From Streptomyces vietnamensis (GTDB lineage: Bacteria > Actinomycetota > Actinomycetes > Streptomycetales > Streptomycetaceae), in NCBI RefSeq assembly GCF_000830005.1, contig NZ_CP010407.1:3267001-3331000 (forward strand): DNA of 64,000 nucleotides, written 5' to 3'. This document shows, piece after piece, positions 7,326 through 15,296 of the stretch (its first letter is position 1; each line of letters begins with the position of its first letter). A program made the position numbers and the translations under genes. The notes below the pieces were generated by a model. The model was not told where the DNA came from. It did not search any database and worked only from the letters and a program-made list of their open reading frames with translations.

Positions 7326-8756
7326 TCAGCGGCCGTTCGACGCCGTGCCCGCGCCCGCGGCCTTCGCCGCGTTCCGGACGGCTCCGGCGACCGCGCCGGC
7401 GACCTTGTCGTTGAAGACCGACGGGATGATGTAGTTCGGGTTCAGCTCGTCCTCGGTGACCACGCCGGCGAGGGCGGAGGCCGCCGCCAGCATCATCTCC
7501 GTGTTGACCGTACGGGACTGCGCGTCGAGCAGACCGCGGAAGACGCCCGGGAAGACCAGCACGTTGTTGATCTGGTTCGGGAAGTCCGAGCGGCCGGTGG
7601 CGACGACGGCGGCGGTCTGCCGGGCGGCGGCCGGGTCGACCTCCGGGTCGGGGTTCGCGAGCGCGAACACGATGGAGCCCTCCGCCATGGCGGCGACGTC
7701 CTCCGCGCCGAGCAGGTTCGGGGCCGAGACGCCGATGAAGACGTCCGCGCCGACGACGGCCTCCTTGAGGGTGCCGGTGACGCCCTCGGGGTTGGTGTTG
7801 TCGGCGATCCAGCGCAGCGGCGTGCCGGGGGCGGCGTCGACCAGGTCCTCGCGGCCCGCGTGCACGACGCCGTGGATGTCGGCGACGACGGCGTGCTTCA
7901 CACCCGCCGCGATCAGCAGCTTGAGGATGGCCGTACCGGCGGCGCCGGCACCGGACATGACGACCCGTACGTCGCCGATGCCCTTGCCGACGACGCGCAG
8001 CGCGTTGGTGAGGGCGGCGAGGACGACGATGGCGGTGCCGTGCTGGTCGTCGTGGAAGACGGGGATGTCGAGGGCCTCGCGCAGCCGGGCCTCGATCTCG
8101 AAGCAGCGGGGCGCGGAGATGTCCTCCAGGTTGATGCCCGCGAAGCCGGGGGCGATCGCCTTGACGATCGCGACAATCTCGTCGGTGTCCTGGGTGTCGA
8201 GGCAGATCGGCCAGGCGTCGATGTCGGCGAAGCGCTTGAACAGGGCCGCCTTGCCCTCCATGACCGGCATCGCGGCCATCGGGCCGATGTTGCCGAGGCC
8301 GAGGACGGCGGAGCCGTCGGTGACGACCGCGACGGTGTTGCGCTTGATGGTGAGGCGGCGGGCGTCCTCGGGGTTCTCGGCGATCGCCATGCACACGCGG
8401 GCGACGCCCGGGGTGTAGATCATGGAGAGGTCGTCACGGTTGCGGATGGGGTGCTTCGACGCCATCTCGATCTTGCCGCCGAGGTGCATCAGGAACGTAC
8501 GGTCGGAGACCTTGCCGAGGACGACGCCCTCGATGGTGCGCAGCTGCTCGACGATCTCGTCGGCGTGCGCGGTGGAGGTCGCGGCGATGGTGACGTCGAT
8601 GCGGAGCTTCTCGTGGCCGGAGGCGGTCACGTCGAGGCCGGTGACGGATCCGCCGTGGGACTCCACCGCCGTGGTGAGCTGGGAGACCGCGGTTCCGCTG
8701 GCGGGAACCTCCAGCCGGACCGTCATCGAGTACGAGACGCTGGGCGCCGTTGCCAT
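7326..8756 (-). CDS. Malic enzyme with N-terminal ACT-like domain
   Basis: Oxidatively decarboxylates malate to pyruvate, linking the TCA cycle with pyruvate/PEP pools. The 476 residues contain an ACT-like regulatory domain (about 1-85), then the malic N-terminal domain (IYTPGVARVC, VVTDGSAVLGLGNIGP, FHDDQHGTA) and the NAD(P)-binding domain with the Rossmann motif SGAGAAGTAILK. Cofactor preference cannot be fixed from sequence alone; ACT-containing small malic enzymes are often NAD-linked. The start ATG follows AGAGGA at a suitable distance. Upstream, between this gene and the helicase-like gene, lie a structured RNA and terminator that might attenuate it. It is followed by its own terminator. 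Confidence 0.92.
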   Translation of the reverse strand: MATAPSVSYSMTVRLEVPASGTAVSQLTTAVESHGGSVTGLDVTASGHEKLRIDVTIAATSTAHADEIVEQLRTIEGVVLGKVSDRTFLMHLGGKIEMASKHPIRNRDDLSMIYTPGVARVCMAIAENPEDARRLTIKRNTVAVVTDGSAVLGLGNIGPMAAMPVMEGKAALFKRFADIDAWPICLDTQDTDEIVAIVKAIAPGFAGINLEDISAPRCFEIEARLREALDIPVFHDDQHGTAIVVLAALTNALRVVGKGIGDVRVVMSGAGAAGTAILKLLIAAGVKHAVVADIHGVVHAGREDLVDAAPGTPLRWIADNTNPEGVTGTLKEAVVGADVFIGVSAPNLLGAEDVAAMAEGSIVFALANPDPEVDPAAARQTAAVVATGRSDFPNQINNVLVFPGVFRGLLDAQSRTVNTEMMLAAASALAGVVTEDELNPNYIIPSVFNDKVAGAVAGAVRNAAKAAGAGTASNGR

Positions 8757-8920
8757 GGCCGAGTTCCTCTGCTTTCCCTGAGCTTCGCTGCTACGCCGCC
8801 CCGGCTGGTTGCCTGGCGGCGCCCTCCGATGGTCGCACCTACCCGCCGGTAGCAGGTAATGCGGTCATTTCGTTTTCGGAAAGTAGTTTCCACCATACGA
8901 GAAGTGCTGGGGAAACAGAA
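8757..8920 (-). promoter_or_regulatory. Leader/promoter region of malic enzyme with a short dyad
   Basis: This is the stretch between the terminator hairpin and the malic enzyme ATG. It contains a perfect short dyad, GGAAA-GTAG-TTTCC, at 8878-8891, a possible operator. It is AT-richer than its surroundings around 8856-8895, as expected for a promoter, but I cannot assign a -35/-10 pair with confidence. Confidence 0.35.
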
Positions 8921-8954
8921 GAGGCCCCCGTCACCGGATGGTGACGGGGGCCTC
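8921..8954 (-). terminator. Intrinsic terminator of the predicted small RNA
   Basis: Perfect 14-bp stem GAGGCCCCCGTCAC / GTGACGGGGGCCTC with a 6-base loop, followed on the minus strand by TTCTGTTTCCCC. The pyrimidine-rich tail gives its direction. Confidence 0.75.
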
Positions 8955-9068
8955 AACTTCGTACATACATCTAAGTGGCACCGACCCGCCATGCTCGCCT
9001 CGCGGCAAGTGGTCCCTCTGAGGGACGAAGGTTGGGCCCGGGGGCTTGGATCGAGCCGGTGCCACGAC
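8921..9068 (-). ncRNA. Predicted structured small RNA or leader attenuator upstream of malic enzyme
   Basis: On the minus strand a closing stem GTGGCACCG (9057-9065) pairs perfectly with CGGTGCCAC (8975-8983). Inside are GCTCG/CGAGC, a GTCCCT-CAG-AGGGAC hairpin and a GCC-GCGA-GGC hairpin. A single-stranded linker leads to a 14-bp terminator hairpin (8921-8954) followed by TTCTGTTTC. A GGAAT-N18-GTT promoter ends about 7 bases upstream of the predicted 5' end. The implied transcript is about 148 nt. No open reading frame fits. It could be a free small RNA or a leader whose terminator controls malic enzyme, since GCCCCCGGG upstream could compete for the terminator's GGGGGC arm. Confidence 0.55.
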
Positions 9069-9074
9069 AAGGCT

Positions 9075-9100
9075 AACAAACCACCCTGGCTGGTGATTCC
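9075..9100 (-). promoter_or_regulatory. SigR-type promoter motif
   Basis: On the minus strand GGAAT (9096-9100) is followed by exactly 18 bases and then GTT (9075-9077), the published GGAAT-N18-GTT pattern of the thiol-oxidative-stress sigma factor SigR. Start-point geometry places the 5' end at the base of the structured RNA. A chance match somewhere in the window is expected; the position is what supports it. Confidence 0.5.
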
Positions 9101-9168
9101 AGCGCCACAGGTTGACCTGAAATCGGCGCCGCGGCCCCGGTCGGCCCGGCCCCGCGGCGTCGACCGGC

Positions 9169-11448
9169 TCAGTCCCGCAGCAGGTCCGGGACCCCCGCCC
9201 CGTCCGGCATGTCACGGTCGCCCGCGAGCACCGTGAGCGCCTGGGTGGACCGGGTGAGGGCCACGTACAGCACCCGCAGGCCGGCGGGCGACTCGTCGGC
9301 GATCTCGGCGGGAGAGACGACCACCGTGGCGTCGTACTCGAGGCCCTTCGCCTCCAGGGAGCCGAGGGCCACCACCCGGTCGCCGAGGCCGGCGAGCCAA
9401 CGCGCGGCCTCTTCCCGCCGGTTCATGGCGACGACGACACCGACGGTCCCGTCCACCTCGCCGAGCAGCCGCTCCGCTTCCAAACGTACGGTTTCGGCCA
9501 GATCACCCTTCTCCGCGACGGGGACGAAGCGGGGCTCGACGCCCGTCGAACGGACCGCGCGCGGCGACTCCTTGCCCGGCATGGCGAGGGCGAGGACCTT
9601 GGCGGCGAGCTCGGCGATCTCCGCCGGGTTCCGGTAGTTCACGGTGAGCTCGAAGCGGCGCCGCGGCCGGGAGCCGAGGGCCTCGTCGCGGGCCTCGGCG
9701 GCCTCGTCCGGGTCCGACCAGGAGGACTGCGCCGGGTCGCCGACGACCGTCCAGGTGGCGTGCCGGCCGCGCCGGCCGACCATCCGCCACTGCATGGGCG
9801 TCAGGTCCTGGGCCTCGTCGACGATCACGTGCGCGTACTCGGTGCGCTCGGCGGCGAGCCGCTCGGCCCGCTCCCGCTGGGTCTCCTCCCGTACGGGCAT
9901 CAGCTCCTCGAGGCCCGTGAGCTGGTCCAGCGGGTCGTACTCCCGCTTCTTGCGGGGCCGGGCCGGGGCGCCGAGCAGGGTGTTCAGCTCGTCGAGGAGG
10001 GCGACGTCGTGGACGGAGAGGTCCCGGCGGCGCAGCGAACGCGCGAGCCGCCGCACCTCGCCCGGGTTGAGGATCCGCCGGGCCCAGCGCCCGAGCCGCC
10101 GCTCGTCGGCCATGGCGTCGAGGACCTGACGGGGCGCGAGCTCGGGCCACCAGGCGTCGAGGAAGGAGAGGAACGAGTCCTCGGTCGACACGTCCTCGTC
10201 GAAGGAGGAACGCAGCTCGGCGGCGAGCTCGGGGTCGCTGTGCCGGCCGGCGGCGCCGGACTTGGCGTACAGCGCGTCGAGGAGCAGCCGCCGGGCACGC
10301 GGCCGGAGCAGGTTGACGGGGGCGGTGCCGCCGAGGACGTTGTGGCGGATGCGGCGGAGTTCGTCGGCCTCCAGCTCGAGCCGCCGCCCGAAGGCGACGA
10401 CGCGCAGGAGCTGCGGGGCGTCGGGGCTCTCCAGGGCACCCCGGGCGGCCTTCCGCAGCACGTGCACCATGCGGGAGGAGCCCTTGACGCGGGCGACGGC
10501 GGGCTCGTCGTAGGCGGTGGCCTCGGCGCCGTCGACGAGCGAGCCGACGGCGCGGATCGCGACCTGGCCCTCCTCGCCGAGGGAGGGCAGGACGCCCTCG
10601 GTGTACGAGACGAGGAGCGGGGTCGGGGAGACGATGAGGATGCCGCCCGCGTAGCGCCGCCGGTCCTGGTAGAGCAGATAGGCGGCGCGGTGCAGCGCGA
10701 CGGCCGTCTTGCCGGTCCCCGGCCCGCCCTCGACGTACGTGACGGAGGCGGCGGGCGCGCGGATGACCAGGTCCTGCTCGGCCTGGATGCTGGACACGAT
10801 GTCCCGCATGGTGTGGCTGCGGGCCTGGCCGAGGGCGGCCATCAGGGCGCCGTCGCCGATCACGGGCAGCTCGCGCCCGTCGAGGGTGGCGCGGAGCTCG
10901 GGACGCATGAGGTCGTCCTCGACGCCGAGGACCTGGCGGCCCTTGGAGCGGATGACGCGCCGGCGCACGACGCGGCCGGGGTCGACGGGGGTGGACCGGT
11001 AGAAGGGCGCGGCGGCGGGCGCGCGCCAGTCGATCACGAGGGGCGCGTAGTCGGAGTCGAGGACGCCGATCCGCCCGATGTGGAGGGTCTCGCCGATCTC
11101 GGCGGTGTTGTCGGGGCGTACGGCGTCCTCGGCGGGCTCGACGGAGGTGTAGGCGCCGTCGGGGCCCTTCTTCCCGTCCTTCCCGTACAGCAGATCGATC
11201 CGACCGAAGAGGAAGTCCTCGAACTCGTTGTTGAGCCGGTTGAGGTGGATGCCGGCCCGGAAGACCTGGGCGTCCCGCTCGGCGAGGGCGCCGGGCGTGC
11301 CGACCTGGCCCCGCTGGGCGGCGTCGTTCATCAGGAACTCCGCCTCGTGGATCTTCTCCTCCAGTCGGCGGTAGACCTGATCCAGATGTTCCTGCTCGAC
11401 ACCGATCTCACGGTCTCTGACCGTGTCCACGGCTTCCTGCGCGGCCAC
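9169..11448 (-). CDS. HelD-family superfamily 1 helicase-like ATPase
   Basis: UvrD/Rep-like protein of the HelD type, a family whose members strip RNA polymerase from stalled complexes and, in some actinomycetes, protect it from rifamycins (HelR). In its 759 residues, an N-terminal coiled coil (EQEHLDQVYRRLEEKIHEAE) precedes a domain with VLDSDYAPLVIDWRAP. Then come Walker A GGPGTGKTAVALHR (about 238-251), Walker B VIVDEAQD (about 540) and C-terminal motifs VNYRNP and LYVALTRSTQAL. The start is GTG 11446-11448 with AAGGGGG six bases upstream. No rifamycin-associated palindrome was seen in the 103-base upstream gap, so rifampicin inducibility is not supported. Its 3' end faces the small-RNA region. 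Confidence 0.85.
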   Translation of the reverse strand: MAAQEAVDTVRDREIGVEQEHLDQVYRRLEEKIHEAEFLMNDAAQRGQVGTPGALAERDAQVFRAGIHLNRLNNEFEDFLFGRIDLLYGKDGKKGPDGAYTSVEPAEDAVRPDNTAEIGETLHIGRIGVLDSDYAPLVIDWRAPAAAPFYRSTPVDPGRVVRRRVIRSKGRQVLGVEDDLMRPELRATLDGRELPVIGDGALMAALGQARSHTMRDIVSSIQAEQDLVIRAPAASVTYVEGGPGTGKTAVALHRAAYLLYQDRRRYAGGILIVSPTPLLVSYTEGVLPSLGEEGQVAIRAVGSLVDGAEATAYDEPAVARVKGSSRMVHVLRKAARGALESPDAPQLLRVVAFGRRLELEADELRRIRHNVLGGTAPVNLLRPRARRLLLDALYAKSGAAGRHSDPELAAELRSSFDEDVSTEDSFLSFLDAWWPELAPRQVLDAMADERRLGRWARRILNPGEVRRLARSLRRRDLSVHDVALLDELNTLLGAPARPRKKREYDPLDQLTGLEELMPVREETQRERAERLAAERTEYAHVIVDEAQDLTPMQWRMVGRRGRHATWTVVGDPAQSSWSDPDEAAEARDEALGSRPRRRFELTVNYRNPAEIAELAAKVLALAMPGKESPRAVRSTGVEPRFVPVAEKGDLAETVRLEAERLLGEVDGTVGVVVAMNRREEAARWLAGLGDRVVALGSLEAKGLEYDATVVVSPAEIADESPAGLRVLYVALTRSTQALTVLAGDRDMPDGAGVPDLLRD

Positions 11449-11551
11449 CTAAGGCCCCCTTCTCACGTGCACTGGGCAGCCGTCGAGCGTACGCCACGAG
11501 GGGGCACCGTGTCAGGCGCGGGCCGCAGGCCCACGGCGGGGGGCGGCGGGG

Positions 11552-12766
11552 TCAGCCGTCGTACTTCTGCTCCGGGGGTGCGTCCAGGGCCAGGCGGTAC
11601 CCCCGTTTCACCACCGTCTGGATCAGGTTCGGCGTGCCGAGGGCCGTCCGGAGCCGGGCCATCGCCGTCTCCACGGCGTGTTCGTCGCGCCCCGAGCCCG
11701 GCAGCGCCCGGAGGAGGTCGGCGCGGGAGACGACCCAGCCGGGCCTGCGGGCCAGGAGGCCGAGGAGGGCCATCCCGGCGGGCGGGACGGGCCGCAGGGC
11801 GCCGTCGACGAGGACCGCGTGCCCGCGGATCTCGACGCGGTGGCCGGCGACGGGCAGGACCCGGGCGCGCCCGGGGAGCTCCCGGCAGAGGAGCTGGACG
11901 AGCGGCCCGAGCCGGAAGCGCTCGGGCTGGTACGTGTCGATGCCCTCCGCCTGGAGCGGCAGCGCCGTCACGGGCCCCACGCACACCGCGAGCACGTCGT
12001 GCCGGAGCGCGGCGACGAGTTCGTCCCGTACGCCCTTCTCCGCCGCCCGGGAGAACAGCGACACGGCGGCCGGCGCACTGGTGAAGGTCACCGCGTCGAG
12101 CCCGCGCGCGAGGACCGCGTCGAGGAGCCGGTCGAGCGGGCCGAGGTCCTCGGGCGGCATCCAGCGGTAGACGGGGACGCCGACGACCTCCGCCCCGCCC
12201 GCCGTCAAGGCCTCCACGAAGCCGGGGAGGGGCTCGCCGTGGAGCTGGACGGCGATGCGGCGGCCCTCGACGCCCTCCGCGAGGAGCCGGTCGAGGACCT
12301 CGGCCATGGACTCGGACGAGGGCGACCAGGACTCGGTGAGCCCGGCGGCCCGTACGGCCCCCTTGACCTTCGGGCCCCGGGCGAGGAGCTCGACGCCCCG
12401 CAGCACGTCGAGGAGCTCCTCCCCGCACCCCCACCCCTCGGCCGCCTCGACCCACCCCCGGAAGCCGATCGCCGTGGTGGCGACGACGACGTCCGGGGCG
12501 TGGCCGACGAGTTCCTTGGTGGCGGCGAGGAGTTCGGTGTCGTCGGCGAGCGGCACGATCCGCAGGGCGGGGCCGTGGACGACGGCGGCGCCGCGTCGGC
12601 GCAGCAGCGCGATCAGCTCGTCGGCGCGTCGTGCCGCGGTGACGCCGACCGTGAAGCCCGCGAGGGGGCCGTGTTCTTGCTCGTCCATGGGGCCCGAGCC
12701 TGACGGGGACGCGTGACGGTCCGGGTTCGCGCGTATTTCCTGGTCGTTACGGTCCGCGCCGGGCAT
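11552..12766 (-). CDS. nnaR: HemD-like regulator NnaR (uroporphyrinogen-III synthase fold plus winged helix)
   Basis: A 404-residue two-domain protein. Residues of about 35-290 have the uroporphyrinogen-III synthase fold (LAGFTVGVTAARRADELIALL, VTFTSAPAAVSLF, VCVGPVTALPL). The C-terminus is an OmpR-like winged-helix DNA-binding domain (HAVETAMARLRTALGTPNLIQTVVKRGYRL). This architecture and its place right after narK match NnaR of S. coelicolor, reported to work with GlnR in activating nitrate and nitrite assimilation genes. Seven bases separate it from the narK stop, so it is co-transcribed. ATG 12764-12766 is used; ATG 12686-12688 (MDEQEHGPLAG) is a credible alternative, since the intervening 26 residues look like linker. 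It probably no longer makes haem precursor. Confidence 0.85.
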   Translation of the reverse strand: MPGADRNDQEIRANPDRHASPSGSGPMDEQEHGPLAGFTVGVTAARRADELIALLRRRGAAVVHGPALRIVPLADDTELLAATKELVGHAPDVVVATTAIGFRGWVEAAEGWGCGEELLDVLRGVELLARGPKVKGAVRAAGLTESWSPSSESMAEVLDRLLAEGVEGRRIAVQLHGEPLPGFVEALTAGGAEVVGVPVYRWMPPEDLGPLDRLLDAVLARGLDAVTFTSAPAAVSLFSRAAEKGVRDELVAALRHDVLAVCVGPVTALPLQAEGIDTYQPERFRLGPLVQLLCRELPGRARVLPVAGHRVEIRGHAVLVDGALRPVPPAGMALLGLLARRPGWVVSRADLLRALPGSGRDEHAVETAMARLRTALGTPNLIQTVVKRGYRLALDAPPEQKYDG

Positions 12767-12772
12767 CGGACA

Positions 12773-14128
12773 TCACACCCGCGCGAATCCGGGCCGGGAC
12801 TCCGGCTCCGTGACCGCTTCCACGACATCGGGAACGGTGACCGGCGCCCGAAGGTATACCGCCCAGGTGACCAGCATGCAGGCCGCGTAGAAGGCGAGGA
12901 AGGCGACGAAGGCTGCGGTGCCGGTGCCGGCGGTCTGGAAGGACTGGCGGAAGGCGAGGTTGATGCCGAGTCCGCCGAGCGCGCCGACGGCGCCGATGAG
13001 CCCCATGGAGGCCCCGGAGAGCCGCCGCCCGTAGGCCTCGGCGGGCTCGCCCACCAGCCCCTTGCGGTGCCCCTGGGCGAGGAAGATCGCCGGGATCATC
13101 TTGTACGTGGAGCCGTTGCCGAGGCCGCTGAGGACGAAGAGTCCGATGAAGCCGACGAGGAAGACGGAGAGGGACTCGACGACGGAGGCGTAGATGACGA
13201 CGCCGGTCGCGGCGGCCATCGCGGCGAAGGTCCACAGGGTGATGCGGGCGCCGCCGTGCCGGTCGGCGAGGGAGCCGCCGAGGGGCCGGATGAGGGAGCC
13301 GAGGAGCGGGCCGATGAAGGTGAGGGACGCGGCCTGGAGCGGGGTGCGGCCGAACTGGGTCTGGAGGACGAGGCCGAAGGCGAAGCTGTAGCCGATGAAG
13401 GAACCGAAGGTGCCCACGTACAGGAAGGCCATGATCCAGGTGTGCCGGGCCCGTACGGCTTCCTTCGCGGCCCCGGTGTCGTTCTTCACGGGGGCGAGGT
13501 TGTCCATGAAGAGCGCGGCGCAGACGGCGGCGACGACGATGAGCGGCAGGTAGACGCCGAGCACGATCCTCGGGTGCATCGCGCCGGCGGTGCCGATGAC
13601 GAGGAGGCCGACGAGCTGGACGACGGGGACGCCGATGTTGCCGCCGCCCGCGTTGAGGCCGAGCGCCCAGCCCTTCTTCCGGAGCGGGAAGAAGGCGTTG
13701 ATGTTGGTCATCGAGGAGGCGAAGTTGCCGCCGCCGACGCCGGTGAGCGCGGCGACGAGGACGAAGGTGGTGTACGAGGTGCCGGGGTGCATCACCGCGA
13801 AGGCGAGGCCGGTGGGCAGCAGGAGCAGCAGGGCGCTGAGGATCGTCCAGTTGCGGCCGCCGAAGCGGGCGACGGCGAAGGTGTACGGGATGCGGATCAG
13901 CGCGCCGACGAAGGTGGCGGTGCCGATGAGGAAGAACTTGCCGGCCGGGTCGACCCCGTACTGCGGCCCCATGAAGAGCACCATGACCGACCAGAGGCTC
14001 CAGACGGAGAAGCCGATGTGCTCGGAGAGCACGGAGAAGGCCAGATTGCGCCGGGCGATCTTCTCCCCCTTCTCCCTCCAGAAGGTCTCGTCCTCCGGTT
14101 CCCAGCGTTCGATCCAGCGGCCACCCAT
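12773..14128 (-). CDS. narK: Nitrate/nitrite MFS transporter (NarK/NasA)
   Basis: Twelve-helix major facilitator for nitrate uptake or nitrite export, 451 residues. The two Gly-rich nitrate signature motifs are present: GVGGGNFASSMTNINAFFP in the first half and LSGLGNGSTYKMIP in the second. GLNAGGGNIGVP lies between them. ATG 14126-14128 has a strong GGAGGTG ribosome binding site. The reading frame is open another 1.2 kb upstream through the opposite face of the LysR gene, but that part has no transporter sequence. It is followed seven bases later by nnaR, forming a nitrate assimilation transcription unit. Upstream, GTTAC, GTCAC and GAAAC elements recall GlnR half-sites, although their spacing is imperfect. 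Confidence 0.92.
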   Translation of the reverse strand: MGGRWIERWEPEDETFWREKGEKIARRNLAFSVLSEHIGFSVWSLWSVMVLFMGPQYGVDPAGKFFLIGTATFVGALIRIPYTFAVARFGGRNWTILSALLLLLPTGLAFAVMHPGTSYTTFVLVAALTGVGGGNFASSMTNINAFFPLRKKGWALGLNAGGGNIGVPVVQLVGLLVIGTAGAMHPRIVLGVYLPLIVVAAVCAALFMDNLAPVKNDTGAAKEAVRARHTWIMAFLYVGTFGSFIGYSFAFGLVLQTQFGRTPLQAASLTFIGPLLGSLIRPLGGSLADRHGGARITLWTFAAMAAATGVVIYASVVESLSVFLVGFIGLFVLSGLGNGSTYKMIPAIFLAQGHRKGLVGEPAEAYGRRLSGASMGLIGAVGALGGLGINLAFRQSFQTAGTGTAAFVAFLAFYAACMLVTWAVYLRAPVTVPDVVEAVTEPESRPGFARV

Positions 14129-14262
14129 CTCGCACCTCCACGGAGTCGGATCCCTGATGCGACCGACGCTAGGGAGGGCGCGTTTCAGGCCGGTGCCGTG
14201 AGGTGACGGTAACGGAACCTTGCTCTCACCCGGCGTACGACTCCCCTGTGAGCGCCCCCGTT

Positions 14263-15213
14263 CTACGCGGGCAGGCCGGGCTCCCCCTCGGGCAGCCAGG
14301 AGCCGGGCGGGCGCTCCAGCCAGCCCTCCCGGGCGCCCAGCTCCGCAGCGGCCCGGCGGAGGGCGTCCAGGCCGGGGTGGCGGAGTCCCTTGCGCCACAC
14401 GAGGCTCACGGGCGAGAGGGGGACGGGGTCGACGAGCGGCCGGATCACACAGTCCGGCATGGGCGGGAAGTCGACGACGGCGAGGACCGGGTCGCGGTAC
14501 TTGGCCATGAGCCGACGGAACTCCTCCTTGCCGACGGCGAGCGGCGCGGGCGGGGCGATCTCGATGCCCCGGCCGGCGAAGAGGCGGGCGGCGAGGTCGG
14601 TCCACTCGGGGGTGCGGTCGTTTCCGGCCCCGGCGTAGATCCGCTCTCCGGCGAGGCGGGCGAGCGGCACCTCGGGCAGGCCGGCGAGCGGGTGGTCCTC
14701 GGGGAGGATGACCGCCATCGGCTCGTACCGGACGAACTGGACGTCGAGCCGCGCCCGGAGGCGGGCGTCGAGTCCCCCGTACCGGCCGAAGGAGGTGTCG
14801 ATCCGCCCGGCGAGGATCTCCTGCACGGCTCCGGTGAGTCCGCTCTCGTAGCGGGCCATCAGCTCCTGCTCCGGGGCGAGTTCGCGGGCCCGGCGCAGGA
14901 CGTCCTCCGGGGCGAGGCCGGGGCTGTTGAGGTCGACGAGGAGCGGCCGGGGCGCGGCGCGGAAGGCGTCGTCCAGCTCGTCGTGGGCGGCCAACACCCG
15001 GCGGGCGTACGGGAGGAGGCGTTCGCCGTCGGGGGTGAGGGCGACCTGCCGGGTGGTCCGTACGAAGAGTTCGGCGCCCAACTCGCGTTCCAGGCGCCGG
15101 ATGTCGCGACTGAGGGCCTGCTGGGCGACGAACAGCCGCCCGGCGGCGCGGGTGAAGTGCAGTTCTTCGGCGACGGCGGTGAAGGCGCGCAGCAGGCGGG
15201 GGTCGACGGACAT
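14263..15213 (-). CDS. LysR-family transcriptional regulator
   Basis: A 316-residue regulator with the typical N-terminal winged helix (LLRAFTAVAEELHFTRAAGRLFVAQQALSRDIRRLERELGAELF) and a periplasmic-binding-protein-like effector domain. The start is ATG 15211-15213 (MSVDPRLLRAF); the open frame continues 12 codons further but the homology begins at this Met. It is divergent from the MFS transporter gene across 83 bases, the usual layout for a LysR protein controlling its neighbour and itself. The effector is unknown. Its 3' end approaches the narK promoter region without an obvious terminator. Confidence 0.9.
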   Translation of the reverse strand: MSVDPRLLRAFTAVAEELHFTRAAGRLFVAQQALSRDIRRLERELGAELFVRTTRQVALTPDGERLLPYARRVLAAHDELDDAFRAAPRPLLVDLNSPGLAPEDVLRRARELAPEQELMARYESGLTGAVQEILAGRIDTSFGRYGGLDARLRARLDVQFVRYEPMAVILPEDHPLAGLPEVPLARLAGERIYAGAGNDRTPEWTDLAARLFAGRGIEIAPPAPLAVGKEEFRRLMAKYRDPVLAVVDFPPMPDCVIRPLVDPVPLSPVSLVWRKGLRHPGLDALRRAAAELGAREGWLERPPGSWLPEGEPGLPA

Positions 15214-15296
15214 CGCCGCATTCAACAACACAGGCGCGTGAATGGCCACCGAGAAGGTGTTGGACCGGCGGGGCCGCGCCGAAGGAGCCTTGATCC

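Noticed and set aside
11449..11551. Search for a rifamycin-associated element upstream of the HelD-like gene
   Set aside because: No long palindrome of that type is visible in the gap, so I do not propose rifamycin induction.
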